Below, piece by piece: positions 1 to 10,796 of a stretch of DNA of 64,000 nt. Location: assembly GCA_001661515.1 (NCBI GenBank), contig LUVW01000006.1:399655-463654 (forward strand), in the 5' to 3' direction. Origin of the DNA: Capniomyces stellatus. Its lineage: Eukaryota > Kickxellomycota > Harpellomycetes > Harpellales > Legeriomycetaceae. Within the stretch, counting starts at the first letter, position 1, and the number at the start of each line of letters is the position of its first letter. The notes below the pieces were generated by a model. That model was not told the DNA's origin. It saw only the letters and a program-made list of their open reading frames with translations, and ran no database searches. The translations under genes and the position numbers were made by a program.

Positions 1-1457
1 GATTATTTTAATTCGTGTAAACATACACATTTAGTAATAGTTGACAAATATACCTTGAAAATGCAATTACAAAGAAAGCGAATTATGCCTGAAAACCCAT
101 TGCTAGAGAAACTAAGGCAACTTTGCTTTAAACAGCATTCATTTAGTTGTTACCCATTTGCTGATGATTTTACTAATTTATTATTTAATTTATCTATTTC
201 CAGCTTGCATAAGTCAAAAGGAAAAGCAATTAATTAGATTAAATCAAAATAATAAAACGATATAAACATAAATAAAAACAAAAACAGAAAAATAAAAAGG
301 CAAAACTTTGGTGATTTTTTGAATGCGAACGTGGGGGGGGGGGAAGGGAATAAACAAATATAGCGAAAAAAAGAGGGAAAAAAGAAAAAGCGAGTTTGAC
401 ATTTTTAATGGCTCGTTAAATATATTTAGCATTCAAATAAAGAAAAAAAAGATTTTTTTTCTTTTCCAGCGTACAATGGCGTTTTATTAAACGGGTAAAA
501 GGAGCATTTTATTCCAAACATTACTTAATTTCTAGTTACAAGTAAAATAAACTAGTGAATTTAAAGGGAAATTGAAAAAAAAACGAGTAAAGTAAAATAA
601 AGTGATAGAAATCCTAAACAATAAAGTTCATTCAAACAAAATCCGTTAAACAAATTATAATCGGCAATTATGAGTTTTGAGTTCTTTTTGATATTTAGTC
701 TATAACATTTCAAAGAGAAGTTTGAATAGAGATATAAAATTAAAACGTTGCTAAAAGCGGGCTAAAAAAAATTGAGATAGATATTTGTATACACACGAGA
801 ACTGTACTGGTGTCAAGTTCGATATCGTAAACACTCTTGTTTTGTGTCTTTTTTTACATTGTAGCTTTTGCAATAAAGCAAACTTGCGAATTCAAAGAAA
901 TTCACACGAGAGATTTAATTACACAGGGTAACCCGATTGTGTAGAGGCCATATAATAAAAAGGGGGAAACGTTGTTCTGAAATATACACACGCGTAGTTT
1001 GAGTAAAGAGAGAGAACACGGGCAAATACTCCAAAGTATAGCATAGCTGCAGAAGAAACAAAAGAGACAGAAGCGACAAAAGTGACAGTGTGTGTGAAGG
1101 AGCAATTATACGAGTTTCGAATATATAGGAAAGAGATAGAGTAAAAAGAAAATAGAAACAATTAATGAAAACAAAAATAGAGGGGCAACTTTTAAAGTGA
1201 TTGAAAAAGAAAGCGGTTAAAGTAATAAAGAATTGAAAGTAGGACTTTAAAAAGCACAAGGTTTGCACTTGACGTACAAATCCAAACAGAAGTAATAATT
1301 TGATGAGCCAAGAGGGAGAAAGAAGGAAATAAAAAGGACAAGAGCAAGAGCAAAAAACTTGCGTTATACTGATTCAGCAAGCCAATCAAAGTCGGCTGAG
1401 TTAAATCAAAGAAAAGGAACAAATATCAAAGAGCAAGTATATAGTACAGAGCAAACA
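1..1457. other. 5' intergenic region upstream of forkhead gene
   Basis: No convincing gene. The stretch is AT-rich with purine-rich patches on the + strand, and the short ORFs lack codon structure or family similarity. An 11-base poly-G run lies at 333-343. The last 400 bases are rich in GA/AG runs and probably hold the promoter and 5' leader of the forkhead gene. An in-frame extension upstream of the forkhead ATG starts only with TTG (1359), so it was not used as the start. Confidence 0.6.
333..343. repeat. poly-G tract (11 G)
   Basis: Homopolymer of 11 G. It is one of several long G/C runs in this otherwise AT-rich window; others lie at 31664-31675, 33665-33673, 48264-48304, 48766-48778, 49607-49619 and 63985-63998. 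Confidence 0.9.
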
Positions 1458-3776
1458 ATGGACGACGAGAATGCGGCACTATTGTTGTCGGAAAAAATGG
1501 CAAAGAGGGGAGGGGAGTATGTGTCAAGCGATTTAGGGTTGGTGAGCCCAACGCTGGTGAGGGTTGGGGGTTCAAGGATAAATAAAGAGACGATGGAAGT
1601 AGGGTATGATAGTTATAGCGAGGATCGAGTTGCAGGAAACGATAAGGGGATAAGGACACCAGAGGCAGAGTACTCGAAAAGGATGGATATAAAAGATAGC
1701 AGCAGCAGCATGAACGACGAGAGGTATATACGAAGTCTGAAGGACAAGGTGCGGGAGGAGAACCGAGAGTTTAAGAAGGATTACCTGGAGTATAAGGAGG
1801 AGTGCGAGGAGAGAGCAAAGGGAGATCTTGTAAGTAGAGTAGAGTTGGGAATGGGAATGGGGATGGGAATGGGGGCGAAATATGAGAGTCCGAAAAGAAG
1901 AAGTCAGTATAGAAATGTGCAGGAAAATTACGAAGGGTATGGCGACGGAAGCAGGAGCAGGAGTGGGAACGAGTACGAGTATGTGGACAGGAGCATAGAA
2001 GGGAGATATATGGAGGGAGGAGTGAGTGAGGAGTATCCACAGAGCCAGGATGGAATGTATAACGAAGGAGGTAATAGTAGGGGCGGAATGGACGAGGAAG
2101 ACCATGTGCAAGCGTATGCAAAATTAGAGGGGCCGAATTTCTGCTACTATATAAGGACATTGTCGGTGGTGCTGGGGAGGCGAACAGGGTCGATGGACGG
2201 AGTAGATATAGACTTGGGGAACAGCAAGGCGATATCAAGGAGGCACGGAAGGATATTCTACAACTTTATGCACCAGAGCTTTGAGTTGCAAGTGTTTGGA
2301 AAGAACGGAAGTTTTGTGAACGAACAATATATAAAAAAGGGAATGTCGGTGCAGCTGAAGCATCGATCAATGATAATGATGGGCGAAAGAGTGTTTACTT
2401 TTTTGTTGCCAAAGATTTCAGTAGACAGCCGAGAGGATATTATGGAGTCAAGAGGAGGAGTGGATATGGATATGGATATGGGAATAGGAATGGGAATGGG
2501 AATGGGAATGGATATGGGAATGGGAATGGGGATGGGACATTTGCAAATGGGAATGGAACCACGTTTGTTTTACAACTCGACAACAATAACGCCAAAACGG
2601 CTGATTCTTGGAAAATCGAAACCGGGATTAGCATCGTCGGGGTTGCCAATGTCAGAATACGGGGGAAGAATGCAGAGCTCTAGCCGAGAAAGAACTACAG
2701 TTAGCAGAAACGTGTTTAGCAGCGGACTCAAAAACAAAAACAGCGACCAAACCAAAAGCACCAATAGAAACAAAAAGGCAAGAAAAGGCAGTAAGAATAA
2801 CCGTGCAAATGGCGGAGATGGAAATAATGAAGACCAAGATGGCAGTGATGATGATGATGAAGGGGTAACAAGGGCGTATGCGGAGGATGGAATGTCCAGT
2901 AATAATGCTTCTGGGCCGTTGGACAGTGAAATGCTATTGAGTTCTTCAACGCCAATAAGCAGACAGGATGCAGGAATGATAGTCCCAAGAATCCAAAGCA
3001 GACAAACAAAGAACCAAACTGTACCAGTACCATTGCCATTACCATTGACTCTGGCAAGTAGTAGCAAAGACATGGCTAGCCAAATACTGAAAACACCTAC
3101 AAACAACCAACAACACATGGGGATGGGGGTAGGGATGGGGATGGACGTGGGGATGGGGATGGGGATGGGAATGAGAATGAATTCAAATGAAGAAATGGTT
3201 CGAATAAGACCATCAACAGAAAAGGGCAACAAACTAATTGGCGAGAGTAGTGGTGAGAAGCCAACATATTCGTACGCATCGTTGATAGCTCAAGCGATAA
3301 ATTCAACAGAAAAGGAGAAAATGACGTTGAACGGAATATACACGTTTATAATGCGCAACTACCCATACTACCGCGATATCCAGAACGGATGGCAAAACTC
3401 AATCAGGCACAACCTGTCACTCAACAAGGCGTTTGTAAAGGTGCAGCGAGAAAACAACGAGCCTGGGAAAGGCGCCTATTGGAAAATTGAAGACAAGTAC
3501 AAGTCTCACTTTACAAACGGCGTTTATAAGCGTATGAGAAGATCTGTAAAGAAGCCTGATAACTCGACTACAACCACTAATCCAAACCTAAATTCCAATG
3601 AAAACGAAAACGAAAGTGAAGACGAAAATGATAATGAAAACGAAGAGGAGGAGGATGAAGGTGGAGTGGAAGTAGAGGTTGAAGAAGAAGATGATAATGA
3701 CAAAGAGAGTTCTGGTGCTGCTGGACATACCGTTGCTACTCGAAATAGGAAAAAGAGGGATCCTAATAATCTCTAG
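1458..3776 (+). CDS. FHA-forkhead transcription factor (Fkh1/Fkh2-like)
   Basis: Predicted 772-aa DNA-binding regulator. An FHA phosphothreonine-binding domain spans about residues 225-320 (LGRR near 239-242, SRRHG, NGSFVNE), and a forkhead winged-helix domain spans about 601-696 ([10 protein letters not shown], recognition helix [20 protein letters not shown]). FHA plus forkhead in this order matches fungal Fkh1/Fkh2, which control G2/M genes and bind phosphorylated partners. Fhl1 has the same pair of domains and is the main alternative. The start is the first ATG; upstream in-frame codons begin only with TTG. Three Met-Gly tracts (codons for 1846-1875, 2462-2556 and 3117-3180) and a C-terminal Asp/Glu/Asn-rich tail are low-complexity additions. 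No intron was seen. The domains are certain; the exact orthologue is inferred. Confidence 0.9.
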   Translation: MDDENAALLLSEKMAKRGGEYVSSDLGLVSPTLVRVGGSRINKETMEVGYDSYSEDRVAGNDKGIRTPEAEYSKRMDIKDSSSSMNDERYIRSLKDKVREENREFKKDYLEYKEECEERAKGDLVSRVELGMGMGMGMGAKYESPKRRSQYRNVQENYEGYGDGSRSRSGNEYEYVDRSIEGRYMEGGVSEEYPQSQDGMYNEGGNSRGGMDEEDHVQAYAKLEGPNFCYYIRTLSVVLGRRTGSMDGVDIDLGNSKAISRRHGRIFYNFMHQSFELQVFGKNGSFVNEQYIKKGMSVQLKHRSMIMMGERVFTFLLPKISVDSREDIMESRGGVDMDMDMGIGMGMGMGMDMGMGMGMGHLQMGMEPRLFYNSTTITPKRLILGKSKPGLASSGLPMSEYGGRMQSSSRERTTVSRNVFSSGLKNKNSDQTKSTNRNKKARKGSKNNRANGGDGNNEDQDGSDDDDEGVTRAYAEDGMSSNNASGPLDSEMLLSSSTPISRQDAGMIVPRIQSRQTKNQTVPVPLPLPLTLASSSKDMASQILKTPTNNQQHMGMGVGMGMDVGMGMGMGMRMNSNEEMVRIRPSTEKGNKLIGESSGEKPTYSYASLIAQAINSTEKEKMTLNGIYTFIMRNYPYYRDIQNGWQNSIRHNLSLNKAFVKVQRENNEPGKGAYWKIEDKYKSHFTNGVYKRMRRSVKKPDNSTTTTNPNLNSNENENESEDENDNENEEEEDEGGVEVEVEEEDDNDKESSGAAGHTVATRNRKKRDPNNL
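1846..1875. repeat. GGGAATG/GGGATG hexamer-type repeat, tract 1
   Basis: Tandem GG(A/G)ATG units inside the forkhead ORF, encoding alternating Met-Gly. Confidence 0.85.
2462..2556. repeat. GGGAATG/GGATATG hexamer-type repeat, tract 2
   Basis: About 95 bases of GGNATG-type hexamers in frame within the forkhead gene, encoding Met-Asp/Met-Gly/Ile-Gly dipeptides directly after the FHA domain. Confidence 0.85.
3117..3180. repeat. GGGATG hexamer-type repeat, tract 3
   Basis: Third Met-Gly-encoding tract of the forkhead gene, about 75 bases before the forkhead domain starts. Confidence 0.85.
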
Positions 3777-4086
3777 AGCCTTCTCGCTTTTTTCTCTCAT
3801 TATTTCAATCAACTGATTCATTGGCTTTTACTTGTTTATTCATTTTTTTTTTTGGTTTATGGTTATACCGTCTTGTTGTCATTCTTTTGTACCTGTTTAT
3901 TAGTTTTCATTACTACTATATTAGTATATTTACCAAACCTTTTAGCTTTTTTTCTTTCTTTCTTTCTTTTCTTTCTTTCATTATATTATTATTATTATTA
4001 TTATTATTTGTATAGTATAAATAAACAAAATAAATAAATAAATATTTTAATCTACTATTCCATTTCTTTTGTTTTGTTTTTTTTTT
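3777..4086. other. convergent 3' intergenic region with simple repeats
   Basis: Lies between the ends of the forkhead and VPS45 genes. It contains CTTT tetramer repeats (about 3950-3975) followed by an ATT trinucleotide repeat (about 3980-4010) and AATAAA-like A/T motifs near 4020-4045. No gene is supported. Confidence 0.6.
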
Positions 4087-6602
4087 TTATGGGAAAAATG
4101 TGTTTGACAAATCACTCAAAAACATCTTGCTGTTAAGAACCGACGTGCCACCAATAATAAACTGCACGTGTGCATCACCCAGACTCTGGTTGAGTTTGGC
4201 GATATCCGCTTCCTCAGCATACGTCACACCACCAATAAAAAACACAATCACGGTTTGCTTACTCAGCGGGTAACTCCCCCCACTCCCCCCACCCCCGCTG
4301 CCTCCACCACCACTTTTCGCGCCTCCTCCGCCAGGAACAGCCCTGGACTTTCCTGATGCCTGCAGTGAATTGTTGGTGCTGCTTTCATTGGTCTTTCTTT
4401 GTGCCAAGGACTGGTCTTTGAAAATCGGCAGCATCGTGTCTATTCGGTTGCTTTGCTTGTACCTAACCAGCCGAGTCATCAGGTCCACATAGTTTGATGT
4501 ATGCTGCGTGTACACATTCTCAACCCCCTTCAGCCCACGAAACACACTTTTGCCCCGCGAAAACATATTCTCGTTGCCAAACAAATCCCCTTGCCTGTAC
4601 TTGGCCCCGCCATACTCCAACAACACATCAATCATCGCCACGCTGTCCGCATGCACATTCGACTTGAACAACATCTCCCGCACCTCCCCAATCATATTGC
4701 TCTGGTTCTTTTCGTACCTCAACACGTATATCAACGAACAGCACAGCTTCTCCTCCTCCCTTACCTTTGGGTCGCCTATCAGCACCTTCAGGTTCTTCAG
4801 ATCTGACGCCATTTGCTCATTGCACGCTAAACTCTGCTCCAACTCTGACACACTCAACAGGTTCCTAATCCCCACCAGCCGACTCAGCTCCCCAACCAAC
4901 GTCACGTGTTTCGTCACATTTCCCGATAACTTTCTAAACTCCGGATAATTCTCCACAAACTGCTTCATCTCCGTTATCGACTCGATTTTCGTCGTACTCT
5001 GTGTTTTTGCTTGGTACGTTGACACGTAATCCTTTATCGATCCCCCCAAGTCCCCAAAGTTGTAGTGCATCGTCTTTTTGAAAAACGCATCTTGGTCCTG
5101 CGACAATACTATTTCCTTTTATCCATATATTTATCCCCACCCACACACACCCATTTACCCCATTTAGTCCCTGATAAAACCAAAACTCATTTTCCAGTTA
5201 TATTCATCCATAATTGTACATATCCATAATTGTGCATACCCATAATTGTACATATTATCCATTGCTCTACTTACTTTATATTCTGGACGTATTCCTGGAG
5301 CACTTGACAAGTCCACTCTTCCATTGTTTATCCCAAAGATATCATGGATCATCGCCATGTATGTCCATTGCTTAAGCAACGGCGTCAACGGGTCATTTTT
5401 CCGATCCAGTATCACCAATATCGGCGACTTTGCACTCTCCTTATACGCAAACAGTCCACTCTCAAACTCTATTTGATACTACCCAATCACCAATCACCAA
5501 TCCAGCTCACACAATCAGTCATATTCTCTTTTACCCAATCAAAACCAACTCAAACCACACTTCAAATAAATTATCAGTCCAGTAAGCCAATTTATTACTT
5601 ACAGATATCTCGCTTGCTAGTCGATGTGCCATCTTGCTATTTCCTTCGTATCTAATCATTTCTGGTTTAGTCCGGAGCGACAACAGTACCGATAATATTC
5701 CCTGAACCGATCTATTCAACGCTGCTGCGTTCCACACATCCCTTCTCTCATACAGCGGATATAAACTCGTTCCCATCCCCAAACTAAACATATTCGGCAG
5801 TATCGCCAAATAATCCGCATAGAATTCCTACCAATTTATATTGCACATTACCACAGTACCACACTTTAACCACCGCTTTACTCTTTTTCTTTTTCTTCTT
5901 TTACTTTTTCTTTTCTTTCTTTTTTTTACTTTTTTTTTTCTATTCAAAGTTGTTATTTTTATCTATTATTTCCACAAGCTATATCATACGCCGTCAATGT
6001 TCATACCTGTACGTCTCTAACCACCTCAAACTCATCATGTTCGGCTAATGTCTCTATTACGCTTTTTTTTATCGTGTTTGAAAAGTCTAGAAAGTAAAGG
6101 CATATAGATAACGTCAGTACTCTCACAACCATTGGCTTCAACACATTCTCTTCCATTTGCATCAATATCGTTTAAGCTTAAATGGCACTTGCATAAATAG
6201 TAATCTCCATATTTCGGTTCCATTAGCTCCTGAACTAGATTAGTAATCGAGTTTTCTGTTGGACGCACAAACACTATACATTTCATGTGCTTCATATTAT
6301 CCCGCGATTTGTTTTCTAGCTTGTCCACCAAGTATGTTTCTTTGGATAGCAGGTATGATTGTGTCGAAACTACTGACAATATCGACGTCTAATTCCACAA
6401 TAAATAAAACAAAACAAAACAAAACAAACAAGGTTTTAATTATCGCCTCTTCTGTTTACTTGGCTACCTTACTACATTGAATTTCCCCTTTGGTATTCTT
6501 GCAGCAACTTACCGTTTCTTCATCCAGTAGCAGCACTTTCATCCCTTTTACCTCGCTCACTATCCTCTCCAAATAATGCTGGATCGCCCCCACCAAATCC
6601 AT
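4087..6602 (-). CDS. VPS45: Sec1/Munc18-family protein Vps45
   Basis: SM protein that binds the Tlg2/syntaxin-16 class of SNAREs for Golgi-endosome vesicle fusion. Exons (read on the minus strand): 6602-6513, 6388-6193, 6086-6007, 5827-5603, 5478-5275 and 5115-4087, giving 607 aa against about 570-580 for known Vps45. Diagnostic stretches are MKVLLLDEET, MKHMKCIVFVRPT, VILDRKNDPLTPLLKQWTY, HDIFGINNGRVDLS and the C-terminal FFIGGVTYAEEADIAKLN. All junction phases match. Intron 2 appears to use a GC donor (GCAAGT at 6192-6187), since only that choice gives the expected GDYYLYFSN. A Gly-rich insert (near 4265-4345) before the last conserved block explains the extra length. It is divergent from the NOPCHAP1-like gene, with 804 bases between the starts. 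Confidence 0.95.
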
Positions 6603-7406
6603 CTTTTTGACTTCCTGCCCTTTACTGCTCATTTACTGTCCTGTCCTGTCTTGTCTTGTACTCGTTTCTTTTGCTGTTGCCGACTTTTTTTTATACGAAT
6701 AGCTACCAATTTAATCTGCTTGTTATTTTATTTTATTTTGGTTTCTATCTCGCTCGAGTCTTTATCGTACTGTATAACCGTTTACGCTCTTGGTTTTATT
6801 TAAGGGAAAATGTAGTTGATTTCAAAGTGGCTTGATTCAGACTATTCAAGAATTCACAAAATTGAGTTTTTTTATATTTTAACAGTAAACAAGCATAGTC
6901 AGAAAACCGGTAAATAAAACAAATCCAAGTTACAGTTTTGTTCAGATTAATTTCATACTTTTTCAGTTTCAGTTTCACTTTTTGGTTTAAACTCATCCTG
7001 GACTTTGGGTTTGTTTCTGTTTTACTTGACAGCCAAATTGTGCTCAGCTTGTGTGGTGTTTCTTTAATTCCCAAGCAGGCGAATCAATCATTATAGTTAC
7101 TCCACAGCACTAACCAATTACATGCTTTTAAGCATCTACTTAAAATTTTCAATCAGGTTTTTTTTTTCCTCAGCTGCAAGCGAGTTTAATTCGATAATTA
7201 AGCTTTTAAAACTACAATATCTATTTTTTTTTTGTTCATTCACTTTAAAGCCAAGTTGAGTTCTTTTTTTTTCTCTCTTTCTTTTTACAAGCCAGATTTG
7301 AAATTACTTTACAAAATAAAAATAATTTCTTATATCCCTAACTCTTTCCACTCAGCCCTTTTAGTATTTCTAGACTTTAAATCCATCAATTGACAGCAAA
7401 AGAAAA
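6603..7406. other. shared divergent promoter region VPS45 / NOPCHAP1-like
   Basis: Non-coding by inspection: AT-rich with several poly-T runs (for example around 7158, 7225 and 7266). It separates two divergent ATGs and so probably carries both promoters. No discrete factor site is asserted. Confidence 0.5.
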
Positions 7407-8224
7407 ATGAGCAACAACAAAGACACGGATTCAAACAAGGATTTGTTTAACATTGATATAAACGGTTCAAGTATAGGTATGTCCCTTTATTTTTTAAAGA
7501 AACCAAAACGTTGGGGTTTGACCGGTTTGATTTGTATATATAAACGCTGTTATGTGCCTATTCCAGTTCATATATCTTATTATATTTATTTTGTTTCAAT
7601 AGAGGATCGATTCAATATAGTCTCAAATGGCAAAAAAAGCAATAGCAGCCCCATGAACATTCTCAAAGAAAAGAAGGAAGGGTTCACACATACGATCGAG
7701 CCGCCATCTGACCGTAAGCACTAGACTACTTTTAAAATATTCGCATGTGTGTGGTTTTGTTTTTTGTATTTTGCTATACTTTACTTTGCTTTGCTTTGGC
7801 AGAGTTGTTGGCGGTGGCCTAAATTAAAAATTTACTTGATTGTCTTGATGAAATAGTGTTGAGTCGATTGGATTCATTTTTGCCATTGATGTTGCAAGCA
7901 AACAACAAACTACACGAAGAAATAAAAGAGAACCCAGAGAGCGTGATTTTGGAAAATGTGGAAAATGATCGACAATGCATCGAAATGGAGCTTGGTTTGG
8001 GCGTGTTTGATGTCAATGGAGAGGTCCGAGACAAAACTTCTGCGGGACAAGACATTTCTATAAACCATCCAGTACCAGTCAACTCAGATATTGAAACGGA
8101 TAATGATGATTCTAAGGTCGAAGCTCTGTTCAGGAACAACACAGGTATTGAAGATCTAATCAAAAAGGGTCTTGCAGATAAAAGCGACCCAAAAAAGAAG
8201 GTCAAGATAGAGGTTTTGGAGTGA
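7407..8224 (+). CDS. NOPCHAP1: NOPCHAP1-like snoRNP assembly factor (DUF4598)
   Basis: Predicted 182-aa protein from three exons: 7407-7476, 7603-7713 and 7857-8224, with GTATGT and GTAAGC donors, TAG acceptors and matching phases. The third exon holds the recognisable block LSRLDSFLPLMLQANNKL followed by VILENVEND and IEMELGLGVFD. This resembles the SRL-SFLP-ANEEL and IENI/IEMD pattern of human NOPCHAP1 (C12orf45), a chaperone that links NOP58 to the R2TP complex in box C/D snoRNP assembly. The N-terminus carries NKDLFNIDINGSS, and the C-terminus is acidic and then Lys-rich. Family assignment rests on short motifs recalled by eye, so function is probable rather than certain. Confidence 0.65.
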
Positions 8225-8704
8225 TGTTAGTACTAATAGCTAGATTCTCGTTTGTTTTTATTTTTCATTTTCACTTTAAAATCGTTGTAACATAGTTATT
8301 ATCACATCTCATTTAATCAAGTATGAAAAATAGTGTTTATTGTTTTTTTTTATATATAGTCAATGCTATAAACAACCTGACTTGAAACGGTCGTTATTAT
8401 TAAACTTTTAGCGAGTATTGGCGTTGAAGCAACTTAATCAAATCAGTCTAAATTACAAAAGTGCTAAAAGCAAGCAGTAACTTGAAAACAGAAAAATGAA
8501 ATAGAGATGTAATTGGAGTCAACAAGTGATAGTAAAAGAAGGTGAAAAAAAGGCGTGATGGCGAGGCAATGGCACAGAGAGTATATACGACTATATCTCT
8601 CTATTAGACAATATATAATGTGCTAATTTGGTTGGTGTAAACTGAGACTCGTTAAAAGGCACAAAGTCAAGTGTTAAAACCACGATGGCCAATGTTTTGT
8701 AGCT
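8225..8704. other. convergent intergenic region
   Basis: Lies between the 3' ends of the NOPCHAP1-like and ATG12 genes. AT-rich, with TTTTTTTTATATATAG near 8343. No gene or RNA is recognised. Confidence 0.5.
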
Positions 8705-9530
8705 TTAGCCCCAAGCAGCTGTTGTGGCGTAGTTTATGATCAGTTGATTCTCAACAGAAAAGCACTATTGCGGATATAGAGTGAATTGATTTGGTTAGAA
8801 TGGACAGACGGAGGAGGATAATGGGGAGATAAAATAAAGCGAATAGGTGTCGGTTTTGTAACGTTAAACCGTATATTAACTTACCTTGGCAAGGTTTTCA
8901 ATCATCTCGTCGGGAGCTGGTGCAAAAGAGCTGTTGACATAGAGGAACTACAAGTACACACACACCCACAAACAATGTTTAGTGATGGATATGCGGATTT
9001 AGGCCGGACAAGTAGAACACAAACGCAAGATTAAAGGCACTACAGATCAAAAACAGTAGTAGCCCAGCAAAAAGTGACGTTTTATTGCACTCTTCACGAT
9101 TTAAACCTCAGAAATGTATATATATATATTTAATTTACCAAAGGATCACTTGGTTTATATGCCAGTTCTTTTCGCAAAAAGAGTATTAGTGCCTGAAACT
9201 TTTGCAAAGAAGAGATTTTGAATACACTTCGCTTTAAAACCGGCGCATTCCCAGTGGACCTGAACCGCACGACAACTAGTTGTATGGTTGTTATATTTGA
9301 TATTAATATTGACACCAAATGTTTACTCAAAAAGTGCTAGGTTATTTTTTATTGCATTCAACGCAAATACACATGTAGTGGCACCGCTTGATAATCATGT
9401 CAAGTATCTTATGGTTTGATGGAGAAAAAAATAATAAATAATAACCAAGTGTATATTCGGATTGTAATCGCTTGCCTTTTTCTCCAACTGCAGAAGACAG
9501 ATTGGGATTGAAATCCTTATTAACCGACAT
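8705..9530 (-). CDS. ATG12: Autophagy ubiquitin-like protein Atg12
   Basis: Ubiquitin-like modifier conjugated to Atg5 by Atg7 and Atg10, forming the E3-like factor for Atg8 lipidation. Rebuilt from exons 9530-9446, 9275-9139, 8947-8885 and 8764-8705, giving 114 aa. Conserved runs are VVVRFRSTGNAPVLKRSVFKI, FLYVNSSFAPAPDE and the C-terminal NYATTAAWG, which ends in the essential Gly. Exons 2-4 are firm. Exon 1 (beginning MSVNKDFN) is an inference: its donor is weak (GTTATT), and a GCAAGC site about 25 bases upstream in the transcript would also keep the phase. The protein lacks the long N-terminal extension seen in some yeasts. It diverges from RPT3, with 1266 bases between the starts. Confidence 0.88.
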
Positions 9531-10796
9531 TATGTCTTGGCCTTAATCGAGTTGTGCTTATCGTCTTGTTTTATTTGTTTTATTGTTGGTGTTGCTGATT
9601 TACTTTTGAAAATAAGCGGAGGGCTCAAAGTATCAATTAGTTGAGGAAATAAGAAAATAGAATAAATGAATAGAAACAATAATTGAATAAAGGTAACCCG
9701 AATATTGAATAAAGGTGATAATACTAAATTATAACTGTTTTCCCTTTGTTTTTTGTTTGGGTAGTTAAATACCAAAATAAACATCGTTTTTTTTAAAAAA
9801 AAACCTTAATTTTGTCACTATTTGTTGATGGGTTTCCCATATTCTTTTGTAATCGGCTTTTGTTTTGTTTTTGTTTTTGTGTGCTTTATTTTATTGATAT
9901 TTTTGTGTGCTTGTTAGTGCCGCATCAAGAAACTTCAATAGCTGAATACCAAGTGTATAAGTTTGAAGTGTCATGCCACTGCCACAACAAGTATGTTCAG
10001 TGACGATATGTACTGTATTTGTTGTTAACCACGCCAGCATAACTTGACAAGATGTGGCTAGTAGCTGTGTAGTGATTGAGGCGTGAAGTGTTTACTTTCA
10101 GTTTTTCGGAAGATGGCTTTCAGTGGTTATGTTCTTTAACACACCTAGCGTTCTTGGTCAGCAAAACTCGTAGGATTACTGTGTCTTTTTACGATTTTCT
10201 ATTGAGCCGGACTTGCTCTAGTGGTGGTTTAGGTATCTATAAATACTGTTGTTCTTCTTAGTTTAGTTATATCAATGATTGTGCTAATAAAAACACTTGA
10301 AAATGTGGTGGTGTACAAAATACATCAACTTCAAAAAATAACATATATATATCCAGAATATGCTACTTTGTTGTTGATTGGTCTGGAGTCAAGCTTCCAA
10401 AATGTACGAAGAATTCAGGCTTAAAATACGCCCAGTGAATTACTAGTGTTTCGGTATTTTCTAATTGTACTTTTATCGTGTAAAAAAAAAAAGTTCAAAA
10501 TCGAATTGCGTCAGCCATTTAGATGGAAATAAAAGTCAATGGAAAAATAAATAAACAAGTAAACCAAAGCAGTAGTTTGTTTAATTTACAGCAGTATTCA
10601 TTATTGTTATTTTCTAAAAAAATAAACTAAAGTAAATAGTTGGATTATTTGGGATTTAAAGAGAGGTTTGGATTAGCTTGCTAGATTACAGCGAATACAA
10701 ATACAAAAAAAGGCCATTTTAAAACAGGAAGAGAAATTGATTTTAAAACTCATCTGTTTTCTTTTTGAATAACAATCTAAAATCAGCAGTGTAAAA
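9531..10796. other. divergent intergenic region ATG12 / RPT3
   Basis: No gene is supported. Short ORFs here (for example around 9812-10003) are hydrophobic T-rich translations without family features. Poly-A/T runs occur near 9787 and 10484. Confidence 0.5.

Noticed and set aside
1846..3180. GGGATG repeats as interstitial telomere sequence
   Set aside because: They are in frame within a gene, encode Met-Gly, and vary as hexamers unlike fungal telomere units.
1572..3232. Several long minus-strand ORFs opposite the forkhead gene
   Set aside because: They are antisense shadows of a strongly conserved + strand gene, with Leu/Ser/Pro-rich translations typical of reversed low-complexity DNA.
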